Shown here: piece after piece, positions 49,757 through 58,722 of the stretch | How the letters are laid out: each line of letters starts with the position of its first letter | Position numbering within the stretch: the first letter of the stretch is position 1 | Source of the DNA: Mucilaginibacter empetricola | Lineage (GTDB): Bacteria > Bacteroidota > Bacteroidia > Sphingobacteriales > Sphingobacteriaceae | DNA length: 64,000 nucleotides | Direction: 5' to 3' | NCBI RefSeq assembly: GCF_024808665.1 | Contig: NZ_JANUBZ010000007.1 | Location: forward strand, 62,001-126,000 | The notes under the pieces: generated by a model | What the model saw: only the letters and a program-made list of their open reading frames with translations | Told to the model about the DNA's origin: nothing | Database searches by the model: none | Made by a program: the position numbers and the translations under genes

Positions 49757-50890
49757 ATGATATATAAAAAAGACGATCTCAGGGAAGTTGCACAATTTTT
49801 TCTGCGCTTAGGTTTTACGGCTTTCGGTGGTCCGGCGGTGCATATCGCTATGATGCATGAGGAGGCCGTTGTTAAACGTAAATGGATGAGCGAACAGCAC
49901 TTCCTTGATCTGGTTGGCGCTACCAACCTGATACCCGGGCCAAACAGCACCGAAATGGCTATACATATTGGCCGGGAACGCGCCGGCTGGCGGGGGCTCC
50001 TCATCGGTGGCCTTTGTTTTATTATGCCCGCTGTTTTAATTACGCTTTGTTTTGCGTGGCTATACAAATCATACGGTCATGTGCCTGCAGTACAACCCTT
50101 TATTTACGGTATAAAGCCCGCAATTATTGCCGTAATAATTGCCGCTATCTATCCACTAGCGTTAAAATCTTTGCAAACGATAGAGTTGGGCATAATAGGA
50201 TTAATTTGCCTGACACTTTGTTTCGTCGGTATTTCACAAATCATCATACTTTTTGGTGCCGGGTTGGTGGCAATGGCGCTGGCTTTAATCCGGCTTAAAA
50301 AAAACAACACCCTGCATTCGTTTTTGCCTTTGGCTATCCTGCAAACACACAACAACGGTTTCTTTTCGCCGGCAAATATCAGTTTGTTCCTTTCTTTTCT
50401 TAAAATTGGTGCCATTCTGTATGGCAGCGGCTATGTTTTATTTGCTTTTTTAGATACCGAACTGGTTAGCCGGGGCATCATCTCGCACCAGCAATTGATT
50501 GATGCTATTGCCGTAGGCCAGTTTACGCCCGGTCCCGTTTTTTCGTCGGTTACTTTTATCGGCTACCAGGTAAATGGAATCAACGGCGCGGTGGTTTCTA
50601 CCATTGGTATATTTTTACCCTCATTTCTGTTTGTTGCTTTTCTAAATCCACTGGTGCGCAAAATGCGTGGCTCAAAATTGTTTGGGGCCTTTTTAAACGC
50701 AGTTAACGTTGCTTCTATTGCGCTGATCGTTTTCGTTTGTTACCAGTTAGGAAAGGACAGTATTATTGATTGGCGAACAATTTTAATAGCAGTTTGCAGC
50801 GCTGCTATACTGTTCAGATACAGGAAAATCAATAGTGCCTTTATTATATTAGGGGGAGCAGCTGCGGGGTACCTGTTATTATTTATTTAG
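49757..50890 (+). CDS. chrA: Chromate transporter, ChrA family (two-domain)
   Basis: From the ATG at 49757 the protein has 377 residues and about ten membrane segments in two homologous halves. The first half has the CHR signature FLRLGFTAFGGPAVHIAMMH and NLIPGPNSTEMAIHIG; the second repeats it as FLKIGAILYGSGYVLFAFL and VGQFTPGPVFSSVTFIGYQ. ChrA exports chromate from the cytosol, driven by the proton gradient; many homologues have other or unknown anions. Its 3' end overlaps that of the apbE gene by 12 nt on the opposite strand. Confidence 0.88.
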   Translation: MIYKKDDLREVAQFFLRLGFTAFGGPAVHIAMMHEEAVVKRKWMSEQHFLDLVGATNLIPGPNSTEMAIHIGRERAGWRGLLIGGLCFIMPAVLITLCFAWLYKSYGHVPAVQPFIYGIKPAIIAVIIAAIYPLALKSLQTIELGIIGLICLTLCFVGISQIIILFGAGLVAMALALIRLKKNNTLHSFLPLAILQTHNNGFFSPANISLFLSFLKIGAILYGSGYVLFAFLDTELVSRGIISHQQLIDAIAVGQFTPGPVFSSVTFIGYQVNGINGAVVSTIGIFLPSFLFVAFLNPLVRKMRGSKLFGAFLNAVNVASIALIVFVCYQLGKDSIIDWRTILIAVCSAAILFRYRKINSAFIILGGAAAGYLLLFI

Positions 50891-51820
50891 ATTAATATTT
50901 ATATTTTTTGAAGTATATAAATTGTCATCGTCATCAATAATAATAGCCTCTATATCTTTCATCTGGTTAATCATATCCAACGCGGCGTAAACACCCATAA
51001 TGGTAACCGGCGTCGCCATAGCATCGGCAATTTCTGCATTGGTTGATATAATAGTTACACTTTTTATTCCGGTAACCGGCAGCCCTGTACGCGGATTAAT
51101 AGTATGCGAATATTTCTTGCCATTAATCATTACATATTTTTCGTAATTACCTGATGTAGCAACAGCTAAACCCGAAATATTAAGATAAGAAAACACCTGA
51201 TGTGAAGAATCAGGATTGGCAATACCGATAGTCCATTTCTTACCATCGGGCTGTAATCCCCAGGCGCTTAAATCGCCCGAAGCATTTACAACGCCACTTT
51301 CAACTCCTTGTTGCCGCATAATAAGCTTGGCGCGTTCGGCTGCATACCCTTTACCTATACCGCCAAAACCTATCCGCATACCTTTTTCACGCAAAAAAAC
51401 GGTGCAGGCCTCTTCATTAAGTATAATATTGCGGTAATTGATTAGCCTTACCATTTTTTTTGCTGTAGCCTCGTCGGGTAAGGCAGTCATGTGCTGATCA
51501 AAATTCCATAGCCGTTTGTCTATCGAGCCATAAGTAATATCAAATGCACCCTGGGTCACTTTTGAAATCATAACAGAGCGTCTGATGAGGTCAAATGTTT
51601 CCCTGCTTACAGCTACCGGTTTTATGCCAGCGCTGTTGTTTATTTGGTTGGTTTCGCTGTCGTCGCTAAACGTGGTAAGCAGTTTTTCAATCCTTTGTAT
51701 CTCTTGTATTCCTGCATCAATTCTTTCGTTTGCCCATTTTTCATCAATAGCAACAACGCTCAGTTCAAAACGGTTTCCCATCAGTTTGCAGTTTCTTTTG
51801 AAAACCTGAAGAGCAGTCAT
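50879..51820 (-). CDS. apbE: FAD:protein FMN transferase (ApbE)
   Basis: The 313-residue protein contains the ApbE marks: QRIEKLLTTFSDDSETNQIN, RIGFGGIGKGYAAERAK, VNASGDLSAWG, ATSGNYEKY and HTINPRTGLPV, with metal-binding Asp/Thr in the last part (EIADAMATPV). It moves FMN from FAD onto a Thr or Ser of exported redox proteins. Unusually no signal peptide or lipobox is present, so it may act in the cytosol or use another route. It is the last of a set with DUF3570, DUF4266 and a thioredoxin-like protein. The flavin-accepting target is not evident nearby. Confidence 0.9.
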   Translation of the reverse strand: MTALQVFKRNCKLMGNRFELSVVAIDEKWANERIDAGIQEIQRIEKLLTTFSDDSETNQINNSAGIKPVAVSRETFDLIRRSVMISKVTQGAFDITYGSIDKRLWNFDQHMTALPDEATAKKMVRLINYRNIILNEEACTVFLREKGMRIGFGGIGKGYAAERAKLIMRQQGVESGVVNASGDLSAWGLQPDGKKWTIGIANPDSSHQVFSYLNISGLAVATSGNYEKYVMINGKKYSHTINPRTGLPVTGIKSVTIISTNAEIADAMATPVTIMGVYAALDMINQMKDIEAIIIDDDDNLYTSKNININLNK

Positions 51821-51875
51821 AGCATATAATTTAAACAGATTCGCTTATTTCTTTATAATATTTGGTCAATAGCGT

Positions 51876-53144
51876 TTATTTAAAACCCAGATTCAGGGAA
51901 ATTACGTTGGATACCAGATCTGTATTTTGTGCGTAATGCCCATATCTTATTTCCAGTTCATGTAATCCCTGCCATCCAAAAACTCCTGTTGGCGGTGCTA
52001 CTCTGAAACCTACGCCAAAAAACTGACTGTGAAATTGGGCATATTCATAATTGCTGGTAAAATACTGTTGTGTTGGGCTGGCCTCTTCATACGGCGAAAA
52101 ATACCTGGCTGCTGTTTGCGTATAATACCTGTAAAAAGGAGAAATAGAAAAGAACGGAGAAACTTTGTAAACAACCTCCAGATTGGCTGTATTAGATCGT
52201 ATCCCCCAGCTGTCGGCATAATAACGGTAATACGAACGAAGAATAATATTATCGCCCAAAAAGTAATTGGCGCGGAAACCAACCGGCAATTTAAAACGGG
52301 ATGATGGCAGCCTTTCAATAGTATCTTTTCCGTTTGAAAAATAAACCCTGTGAAAGGGTAAACTCAGAAATCCATTTTGCCCCACTACATCCGCCAAAAA
52401 TGCTACCTGAAGCCTGGAATTAATAATCTGCGAATAACCAAAGGCAGCCGTGTAGGTATTGCGCGGGCTACTACCCAAATTATCCCGGTGCCCGCCGTGG
52501 CCGTTGTAATCTGTTGTAACAGCACTTTGCGGTACAAATTCTGATGGGTAAATTAACGTAACATTGTCGAAATAGCCTTGTAGTTTTACACTGAATTCTC
52601 CATTTTTATTATCTGTTTTTACGGAGTAATGTACATCGCCACCTAACGACTTATAGTTATACTCATTGGATAAATAGGCTCCTACACCAAAAGTATTACC
52701 CGTTTTTGAATTTTCAATGGTCCAGTCTGCCGATGGATAAATCCGGGTGCCGGAAGGACTTGATGCCCCGGTTTTAGATACAAAAGCCTGCGATGCCGCT
52801 GTATGATAATCAAACCCAAGACCAACAGCAAGTGTATTTTTATTATTGTTATGATTAACCCATACAAAATTGAGATCGAGGCCATTGGAAATATCGGTTA
52901 CTTTTTCAGTTCCGATACCACCGGTAACCGCAGAGTGATCGCCGTTTTGAGAATAATAGCTCGTAACAAAATTAACTTCATCCAGTCGCATCTTCCTCGG
53001 ATTAAAATGGGTAGAATCCTGTTTAGGTGTACTATTGATGGTATAAGGTAATCTATTGGCCGCGCTATCCGGCCTCGCTTGCGAATAGGCATTAAGACGG
53101 CATAAAAAAGAAAATCCAAGAATGGATAGATATATTTTTTTCAT
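51876..53144 (-). CDS. DUF3570 outer-membrane beta-barrel protein
   Basis: The 422-residue protein has a signal peptide (KKIYLSILGFSFLCRLNAYS) and many alternating strands to the end (NVISLNLGFK, closing aromatic). DUF3570 features are KMRLDEVNFVTSYYSQNGDHSAV, RVYFSNGKDTIERLPSSRFKLP and RSYYRYYADSWGIRS. DUF3570 genes are regularly found with DUF4266, thioredoxin-like and ApbE genes; a role as outer-membrane part of an electron-transfer or flavin-linked system has been discussed, but the reaction is not known. It lies 25 nt after the DUF4266 gene. Confidence 0.88.
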   Translation of the reverse strand: MKKIYLSILGFSFLCRLNAYSQARPDSAANRLPYTINSTPKQDSTHFNPRKMRLDEVNFVTSYYSQNGDHSAVTGGIGTEKVTDISNGLDLNFVWVNHNNNKNTLAVGLGFDYHTAASQAFVSKTGASSPSGTRIYPSADWTIENSKTGNTFGVGAYLSNEYNYKSLGGDVHYSVKTDNKNGEFSVKLQGYFDNVTLIYPSEFVPQSAVTTDYNGHGGHRDNLGSSPRNTYTAAFGYSQIINSRLQVAFLADVVGQNGFLSLPFHRVYFSNGKDTIERLPSSRFKLPVGFRANYFLGDNIILRSYYRYYADSWGIRSNTANLEVVYKVSPFFSISPFYRYYTQTAARYFSPYEEASPTQQYFTSNYEYAQFHSQFFGVGFRVAPPTGVFGWQGLHELEIRYGHYAQNTDLVSNVISLNLGFK

Positions 53145-53169
53145 TGATAATCAGGGGTTAAAAAAGCAA

Positions 53170-53391
53170 CTAATTACAGCCGCAGCCGCCTCCGGTTTTT
53201 CCGGCGTTTGCACCCGACGTCGCTTCCCTGTACGATTGAAAATTCAATTCATTTTTCTCAACCTTTCGATTGCTCAATGCCATTTCCGAATCATTGATCC
53301 GGCTTTTCTGGTACTCCTTTACATTTACGCATGAGGCAAAAGACACCATCATTAGTAAACCGATTGAAATTTTGGCGATCTGATTTATCAT
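53170..53391 (-). CDS. DUF4266 small lipoprotein
   Basis: From the ATG at 53391 the protein has 73 residues: a lipoprotein signal with lipobox SFASC, a short helical middle (RINDSEMALSNRKVEKNE) and a glycine-rich end ending GGGCGCN. The final C-G-C motif is the hallmark of DUF4266 and suggests metal or redox chemistry at the membrane surface. It sits between the thioredoxin-like and DUF3570 genes, its usual partners. No flavin attachment motif of the D-x-x-x-(S/T)GA(T/S) type is complete, though SGAN near the end comes close. Confidence 0.88.
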   Translation of the reverse strand: MINQIAKISIGLLMMVSFASCVNVKEYQKSRINDSEMALSNRKVEKNELNFQSYREATSGANAGKTGGGCGCN

Positions 53392-53452
53392 TTTATACAA
53401 GGGTATTAATTAGGAAAGAATGAAACAATTAAAGAGTACACATATGCCAATT

Positions 53453-53890
53453 TCAGTTAACCACACCCGAAAAAGAAGCTATCTCGCTTACAAAATTTTC
53501 AGGCGATTCGTTAGGAAACCCATCCCAGGCTTTTATAACTTTTCCGTGCTCATCCACTAAAATAGTATAGGGAAATTTACCATCCGGGTTATATTTATCA
53601 GCCAGCTTCTCATTCTTTTCAATTTGCTCTTTGCTCAGCTGATTTTTTTTTTGTCTCGGAAAATCGGCCCTTACCAGCACAAGATGTTCTGAAGCATATT
53701 TTTCAAACACATCATTTTCTAAAATCTCCTTTCGTTCGCGAATACACGGTCCGCACCAGTCTGAACCCGAAAAGTTGATCAGAATATACTTATGAGATTT
53801 TGCGGCTTCTGTAACTGCATCGTTAAAATCGCCCAGCCAGGTAACATTAATTGTTAAACCTAAAATAAAAGAGATCAATAATAATTTCAT
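53453..53890 (-). CDS. Exported thioredoxin-like protein
   Basis: The 145-residue protein has a short signal peptide (MKLLLISFILGLTINVTWLG region) and a thioredoxin fold with the active site CGPC in SGSDWCGPCIRERKE and the cis-Pro loop FPYTILVDEHGK. It would reduce or form disulfides in the periplasm. It is the first gene of the DUF4266, DUF3570 and ApbE set on the minus strand and could service the C-G-C motif of the DUF4266 lipoprotein. Confidence 0.87.
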   Translation of the reverse strand: MKLLLISFILGLTINVTWLGDFNDAVTEAAKSHKYILINFSGSDWCGPCIRERKEILENDVFEKYASEHLVLVRADFPRQKKNQLSKEQIEKNEKLADKYNPDGKFPYTILVDEHGKVIKAWDGFPNESPENFVSEIASFSGVVN

Positions 53891-54357
53891 ATTGTTATTT
53901 TTAAAACCACCCTGGTCAGCTTATCAAATATTTGCAGCCGCTAACAGATCAACCCTCAACATTTCACGATAACTGATAAACGGTGTTATTTAATTTGCCG
54001 ATAGAACGTAATTTTCTCTGCTTTATTTTCAGATGCGCCTACTGGTCTGAGTTTTCAATTTACACCAGTACGGCCATTTTGTTAGCTACCCAAAATAAAA
54101 GTTATGAGTATTCAGCCTGTCGCCGCCACATATTCGTACTGGATGGAGGCACTCATTTTTTAATTATTTACCCAACATCACGGATACTACAGAATTACTA
54201 CATTTTGCAGTTTTAATTTTAAACCGAAACTTATTTGTTATGGCCGTTTGCTTTGCTTAGATCTGTTTATTGGCTCATCGCTTTATCGTTATTAAAGCGC
54301 CGTGGCCTCAGCTATTTCTTCTGGTAATTTATGAAATAAATATATTAATCACACATA
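53891..54357. other. Divergent regulatory space between the two halves of the redox module
   Basis: This 467-nt gap separates the thioredoxin-like gene (minus) from the cytochrome b561-type gene (plus). It holds the hairpin repeat at 54041-54070 and otherwise AT-rich DNA. A 77-codon plus-strand frame at 53983 runs through the repeat and has no family likeness. I see no convincing gene. Confidence 0.5.
54041..54070 (+). repeat. ACTGGTCTAAG-family repeat, copy 4
   Basis: ACTGGTCTGAGTTTTCAATT followed by TACACCAGTA. It keeps the left part of the family motif but ends in an exact complement of TACTGGT instead of CCTAAAATG, so it is a closed hairpin. Confidence 0.5.
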
Positions 54358-55032
54358 ATGACAACAACAGAACCGGTAAGCAAAAATATGTCATCCGCCA
54401 ATCATGTAAAAAAATATTCCTCATCAATCCGTTTCTGGCACTGGGCAAATGCTATAGTAATCAGCGGATCATTGATCACCGTATTAATCAACTCTACCAT
54501 TACCAAAGGCCGGCCAACGGCAACTTTAATTAAAAACGAACTTCAAAAGGCGGGCGCTCAGGTAACGGCCGACCAGGCCCGGGCGGCTTCACATGCACTT
54601 AGCGACAGTGTTTGGGATATTCACGTTTATTTTGGGTATGTGCTGGCAGCATTACTCCTATTCCGTTTAGTAATGGAATACTTTCAATTGGCAGATCAAA
54701 AGTTTATCAGAAGTGCCAAAATAGTTTACATACAATATAAAACTACCAAAGCAAAAAGAGAACAGGTACGTAACCAACTGGTGGTTAAGTTTATTTATGC
54801 CACGTTCTATCTCCTTTTAGTTATTATGGTTATAACCGGTTTATTTCTTGCTTTTGAGGATGCTCTGGTGGCCTACAAATCAATAAGACACAGTGTAAAG
54901 GAGGTTCATAGCTTTTGTATGTACCTCATATTGGCATTTATTGTCATTCACCTTGCAGGTCTTTTCCTGGCAGAAAGAAAAGAAGAGTCGGCCGGAATTA
55001 TTTCGGACATGATTAATGGTGGCAAAAACTAA
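54358..55032 (+). CDS. Cytochrome b561/hydrogenase-cytochrome-type membrane protein
   Basis: The 224-residue protein has four membrane segments with paired His for two b hemes: RFWHWANAI in the first, HVYFGYVLA in the second, and HSVKEVHSFCMYL and IVIHLAGLF in the last two. This is the Ni-Fe-hydrogenase cytochrome b/cytochrome b561 domain that moves electrons between the quinone pool and periplasmic partners. It is divergent from the ApbE set and could be its electron source. A large loop of about 60 residues with many Ala lies between segments one and two. Confidence 0.85.
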   Translation: MTTTEPVSKNMSSANHVKKYSSSIRFWHWANAIVISGSLITVLINSTITKGRPTATLIKNELQKAGAQVTADQARAASHALSDSVWDIHVYFGYVLAALLLFRLVMEYFQLADQKFIRSAKIVYIQYKTTKAKREQVRNQLVVKFIYATFYLLLVIMVITGLFLAFEDALVAYKSIRHSVKEVHSFCMYLILAFIVIHLAGLFLAERKEESAGIISDMINGGKN

Positions 55033-55046
55033 TAACTATTAAAATA

Positions 55047-55808
55047 ATGAAATATCTATTTATTCTGATTTCTGTTACATTATTATCTGTCAGCGTTAAG
55101 GCTCAGGATAATTATGAAATTCAAGTATATGGCTCCGAAACGGTTGACTCCGGCCGCACAATGATTGAACTGCACAGCAACAACACCCTCAGCGGCAGCA
55201 AAACAACAGATGAGTACGGCATGCTCCCAACAAACCATGTACAACATGAAACCATTGAAATAACACACGGCTGGACACCCTGGTTTGAAACGGGCTTTTA
55301 TATTTTCAATTCAATAGGCAGCGATGGCCGTACCGCCTATGTGGGTTCACACATCCGGCCACGCGTAGCTGCCCCTGAAAATTGGAAATGGCCGGTTGGT
55401 GTAAGTTTATCATTAGAGTTTGGCTTTCAAAAGGCAGCCTTTGATCCCAATACCGCTACGCTGGAAATCAGGCCGATTATTGACAAAAAAATGGGCAAGG
55501 TATATGTGTCCATTAACCCAACGCTCGACCAAAGCTTTAAAGGACCCGATGAGCACCGGGGCCTCATCTTTTCACCAAATGTAAAGACCAGTTACGATGT
55601 AACCAATGTTGTGGCTCTTGGCTTTGAATATTATGGCACAACAGGGCCGTTTTTCCACTATGATCCTATCGCTCAGCAAGACCATCAGATCTTCGTTGCT
55701 GGCGATTTAAATTTCGATCCCAATTGGGAAGTTAACTTCGGTTACGGAATCGGTTCACAAACCGCTGATCGATCTATTATTAAATTGATCATTGGCAGAC
55801 GATTTTAA
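55047..55808 (+). CDS. Exported outer-membrane barrel-like protein
   Basis: The 253-residue protein has a signal peptide (MKYLFILISVTLLSVSVKAQ) and then alternating strands with an aromatic C-terminal residue (IIKLIIGRRF). Parts such as NYEIQVYGSETVDSGRTMIE, THGWTPWFETGFYIFN and AALGFEYYG-like segments recall exported proteins next to cytochrome b561 genes in other Bacteroidota. It lies 14 nt after the cytochrome gene and is surely co-transcribed. It may be a porin or the outer-membrane end of the redox chain. Confidence 0.7.
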   Translation: MKYLFILISVTLLSVSVKAQDNYEIQVYGSETVDSGRTMIELHSNNTLSGSKTTDEYGMLPTNHVQHETIEITHGWTPWFETGFYIFNSIGSDGRTAYVGSHIRPRVAAPENWKWPVGVSLSLEFGFQKAAFDPNTATLEIRPIIDKKMGKVYVSINPTLDQSFKGPDEHRGLIFSPNVKTSYDVTNVVALGFEYYGTTGPFFHYDPIAQQDHQIFVAGDLNFDPNWEVNFGYGIGSQTADRSIIKLIIGRRF

Positions 55809-55914
55809 TTAACCATTCTGCAGAGCTCATTAGTTAACAACAGATTCCCCGAAAAATTATTGGCTTATTGCACCCGTTTTAATAAAAATACTGTTGCTCA
55901 GCATACACCAGTGG

Positions 55915-56046
55915 CTATCTTGAAACGTACCAGGCAAATTGCCCCACCATATAGCCAATGAAGCAAACCGATATTGCAATGATGCTTATCCAAAGAACTT
56001 TGCCGTAAACACTATTATTGAACGTAGTTTTTTTTAGTAAATCCAT
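55915..56046 (-). CDS. Small membrane protein, 43 residues
   Basis: A minus-strand frame from ATG at 56046 to TAG at 55915 codes for MDLLKKTTFNNSVYGKVLWI, followed by a hydrophobic segment (SIIAISVCFIGYMVGQFAW) and a short YVSR end. One basic cytosolic stretch plus one membrane segment and a positive last residue make it a plausible small membrane protein. It lies in the 301-nt gap between the barrel gene and the serine hydrolase gene. I know of no named family; translation is not proven. Confidence 0.5.
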   Translation of the reverse strand: MDLLKKTTFNNSVYGKVLWISIIAISVCFIGYMVGQFAWYVSR

Positions 56047-56109
56047 ATCAGTGTGTTTTAGATATTGTTATGATTTACTAATATAATAAAAATTTAATTT
56101 TAGCCAATC

Positions 56110-57591
56110 TTATTGCCCTTTTTGCAACTTGTTTAGCCAGCTTTTCGCATTATCGCTTTGCGGGTTCAGTTCCAGGCACTTTTGGTAACTGCTGATGGCA
56201 AGTCCTCGGTCACCATTTTTGGCATAGGCTTCCCCAAGGCTATCCCAGGCGTTAGCTGAGGATGGAAACTCTTTGACAATTAATTTAAATACTTTCAATC
56301 CGTCCGCTGTTTGCCCCTTGTTTAAAAAATCATAGCCAACAGTATTCAGGTCGTTTTCTGCATCGTTAAACTTATATCTGGCAGAATCAGCTTTGGCTTT
56401 CTCGTAAAATGTGCAGAGTTCATCATAACTCTTTACCGTAACCAATTTTTTAATTCCATAAGCAATAGATACCTGTTGCCTACTGAAAGGTGTATCCAGC
56501 AATATTCTTTTCAATATCCTATTGGTTAATTCTTCTGATATACCCGTATTGTTACGATCAGCAAATACTGCCACGCCTACTTTTTTATCAGGCGAATAAC
56601 GGAAATTGCCCAGGTCGGGGCCACCGCTGTGACCTGTGGTTAGGTAGGGGCCGAACTTTTTTACTTCCGAAGAAACACTATACCAGGCTGTGGCGTTTGG
56701 CCCCAGTTGGTACATTCTTTCGGGGTTGAATACTTCTTTCTTAATCGTTTCAGCAGAAACAATCTTATCGGCGTTGAGTGCCAGAAACAGCTTCGCCGCA
56801 TCCGAAGCTGTAGTATTAAACCCTGCCCCGGTACCTAAAACAAGCGGGAAGAAAAACGGCGTACTCACCAGTTTTCCATCCTGATAATTATAATTCTTGG
56901 TTTCCTGGCCGGGAGGATAAACCATTTCATCATTATGATAGGTGTTTTCCATCCCTGCGGGATCGGTAATAGTTTCCTTAATAAGCTGCGGCCAGGACTT
57001 ACCCGTCTTATCTTCCAAAATCATAGCAACCAGCGCGAACCCGGTTTGCTGGTAGCGCCATTTGCTGCCCGGCTTATAATCAAGCGGCATGTGCCTTATC
57101 AGGTCAAACAAACCATGTTCGGTAACTTTTCGCTGCTGATCCTCGCTCATTTTATCAAAAGGAGTTTCATCCGTACTCGGGATACCGGATGTATGATTCA
57201 TCAACTGATATAAGCGAACGTCCTGCCAGTCTGCCGGGATATCGGTTTCATATTTTTTTAATGGGTCGTCCAGGTTAATCAGTCCTTGCTGTACCATGGC
57301 CAATACGGCAATATTGGTAAAGAATTTTGTGGATGAGGCCAGCCGGAAAATGGTATTCTCCGTACAGGGAATATTCCGGTCAATATCTGCCGTGCCGAAA
57401 CCTTTGCAAACAATTACCTGGTTGCCAACCACCACGGCAACAGAAATGCCGGGTACGTTATAATACTTTTGCATTTCGAGTACTTCCTTCTCAATTTCTT
57501 TGCTTAGTTCTTTTGATTGCTGGCTATTCTGTGCCATGGCAAAACCCGAAAGCAACAAAACAAAAGCAATCATACTTAGTGAAAATTTCAT
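56110..57591 (-). CDS. Secreted serine hydrolase (beta-lactamase-like) with TPR tail, second paralogue
   Basis: I start at the ATG at 57591, since MKFSLSMIAFVLLLSGFAMA is the signal peptide; the longer frame adds 38 hydrophobic residues without a sensible role. The 493-residue product has the SxxK motif in ASSTKFF, the YxQ-type second motif in WRYQQTGF, and a late HSGG in TTGHSGGPDLG, the KTG-equivalent of this class. The end (about 400-490) is TPR-like (DSLGEAYAKNGDRGLAISSY). Domain order and tail match the protein at 26498-27889. Confidence 0.85.
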   Translation of the reverse strand: MKFSLSMIAFVLLLSGFAMAQNSQQSKELSKEIEKEVLEMQKYYNVPGISVAVVVGNQVIVCKGFGTADIDRNIPCTENTIFRLASSTKFFTNIAVLAMVQQGLINLDDPLKKYETDIPADWQDVRLYQLMNHTSGIPSTDETPFDKMSEDQQRKVTEHGLFDLIRHMPLDYKPGSKWRYQQTGFALVAMILEDKTGKSWPQLIKETITDPAGMENTYHNDEMVYPPGQETKNYNYQDGKLVSTPFFFPLVLGTGAGFNTTASDAAKLFLALNADKIVSAETIKKEVFNPERMYQLGPNATAWYSVSSEVKKFGPYLTTGHSGGPDLGNFRYSPDKKVGVAVFADRNNTGISEELTNRILKRILLDTPFSRQQVSIAYGIKKLVTVKSYDELCTFYEKAKADSARYKFNDAENDLNTVGYDFLNKGQTADGLKVFKLIVKEFPSSANAWDSLGEAYAKNGDRGLAISSYQKCLELNPQSDNAKSWLNKLQKGQ

Positions 57592-57728
57592 GTGGGGCTG
57601 ATTTAAATTCCAAAACAAAACCCAAACCAAATGCCAGTATATAAATAACTGTATATGAGTAAAATACAAAAATAACAGCCAAATAATTGTCCGCTTCCGA
57701 TACAATTCATGTGCGATTTTAAGCTTTT

Positions 57729-57770
57729 CGTCTCGCTGGTCTAAGTTTTCAACTTACACCTAAAATGCAT
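57729..57770 (+). repeat. ACTGGTCTAAG-family repeat, copy 5
   Basis: CGTCTCGCTGGTCTAAG, then TTTTCAACTTACACCTAAAA and TGCAT. It is the best match to copy 3 and lies between the terminator of the alpha/beta hydrolase gene and the upstream side of the serine hydrolase gene. Confidence 0.65.
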
Positions 57771-57789
57771 TAAGCTTTCAGCTTAACAA

Positions 57790-57818
57790 AAAAAGGCACC
57801 ACTAAGCGGCGCCTTTTT
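57790..57818. terminator. Terminator after the alpha/beta hydrolase gene
   Basis: AAAAAGGC (57790-57797) and GCCTTTTT (57811-57818) form a symmetric stem that can stop transcription in either direction; it lies 22 nt after the stop of the hydrolase gene. Confidence 0.75.
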
Positions 57819-57840
57819 AAAAATCTATTAACTGTATTAT

Positions 57841-58626
57841 TTATTTTGTTGAAACATCATTTGCAGCCTGAATAATTACTTTGGCTACTGCTTCCGGTTG
57901 CGACATAAAAATTACGTGGCTGCCTTTAATCTCTGTTACCTTAGTGTTCGAGCGTTCGTACATTTTATGTTGTATAATAGGGTTGATGCTTTTGTCTTCG
58001 GTTGCTAAGCAAGCGTAGGCAGGTTTGTGTCTCCAGGCTGGGTCAGTTATTGGGGTGATGAAACCTTTTGCATAAAACGCACCTTGCGAGGCATACATAA
58101 AGTCGGCTTCTTCCTGGCTTATATCAGCACAAAAACCGGCATGATATTTAGCTTTATCGTAGTAAACTATTCCCTTATCATCGGGGGCAAGAACGCCATT
58201 TTCGGGTGCTGGGGGTGCAGTTTGTAACCATTGCAATGCTGATTCACCTTTGTCGGGCTGAAATGCGGCTACATAAACCAAGGCAGCTACTTTAGGATGA
58301 TTGCCAGCCTCAGTGATAACTGCTCCACCCCATGAATGGCCAACCAATATACAAGGACCATCCTGTTTATCAAGCGCCAACCGGGTTGCGGTTACATCAT
58401 CTTCTAACGAAGTTAAGGGGTTTTGGACCACAGTTACATGGTATCCTTTTTTTACCAATACGGTGTAAAGCGCTTTCCATCCAGATCCATCTGCAAATGC
58501 GCCGTGTACCAGTACTACATTTTTTACTGCTTGTGCGTTGGCATTGGTTACGGTGCCGGCTGCGGTAGCAACAGCTATTGTTAAAGCTATCATGCCGCCT
58601 TTCAAAGTGTTTTTTAGTGTTTTCAT
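57841..58626 (-). CDS. Exported alpha/beta hydrolase
   Basis: The 261-residue protein has a signal peptide (ends in TNANAQ) and a compact alpha/beta hydrolase domain: VVLVHGAFADGSGW (oxyanion loop), GHSWGG (nucleophile Ser), and the late His in GSHVIFMSQPEAVAKV. It belongs to the esterase-like branch related to plant methylesterases and hydroxynitrile lyases (AB hydrolase 6), common in soil bacteria. It is preceded on the same strand by an AraC-type regulator gene (96 nt), which may control it. Substrate unknown. Confidence 0.87.
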   Translation of the reverse strand: MKTLKNTLKGGMIALTIAVATAAGTVTNANAQAVKNVVLVHGAFADGSGWKALYTVLVKKGYHVTVVQNPLTSLEDDVTATRLALDKQDGPCILVGHSWGGAVITEAGNHPKVAALVYVAAFQPDKGESALQWLQTAPPAPENGVLAPDDKGIVYYDKAKYHAGFCADISQEEADFMYASQGAFYAKGFITPITDPAWRHKPAYACLATEDKSINPIIQHKMYERSNTKVTEIKGSHVIFMSQPEAVAKVIIQAANDVSTK

Positions 58627-58722
58627 GTTTTTGGTTGTTGATGTTGTTTGTTTGAATCAACAATACAAAGGTGGCATGAAAAGCAGCCCCTGCTTATGGG
58701 CACATTACCCGATTAGTTGTAA

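Noticed and set aside
53983..54216. Plus-strand frame of 77 codons between the two halves of the redox module
   Set aside because: It runs across a member of the dispersed repeat family and has no recognisable features.
45379..57770. Reading the ACTGGTCTAAG repeats as integron attC sites
   Set aside because: They are palindromic and lie between cassettes, but the conserved ends do not fit RYYYAAC/GTTRRRY and no integron integrase is present; a simpler dispersed repeat is preferred.
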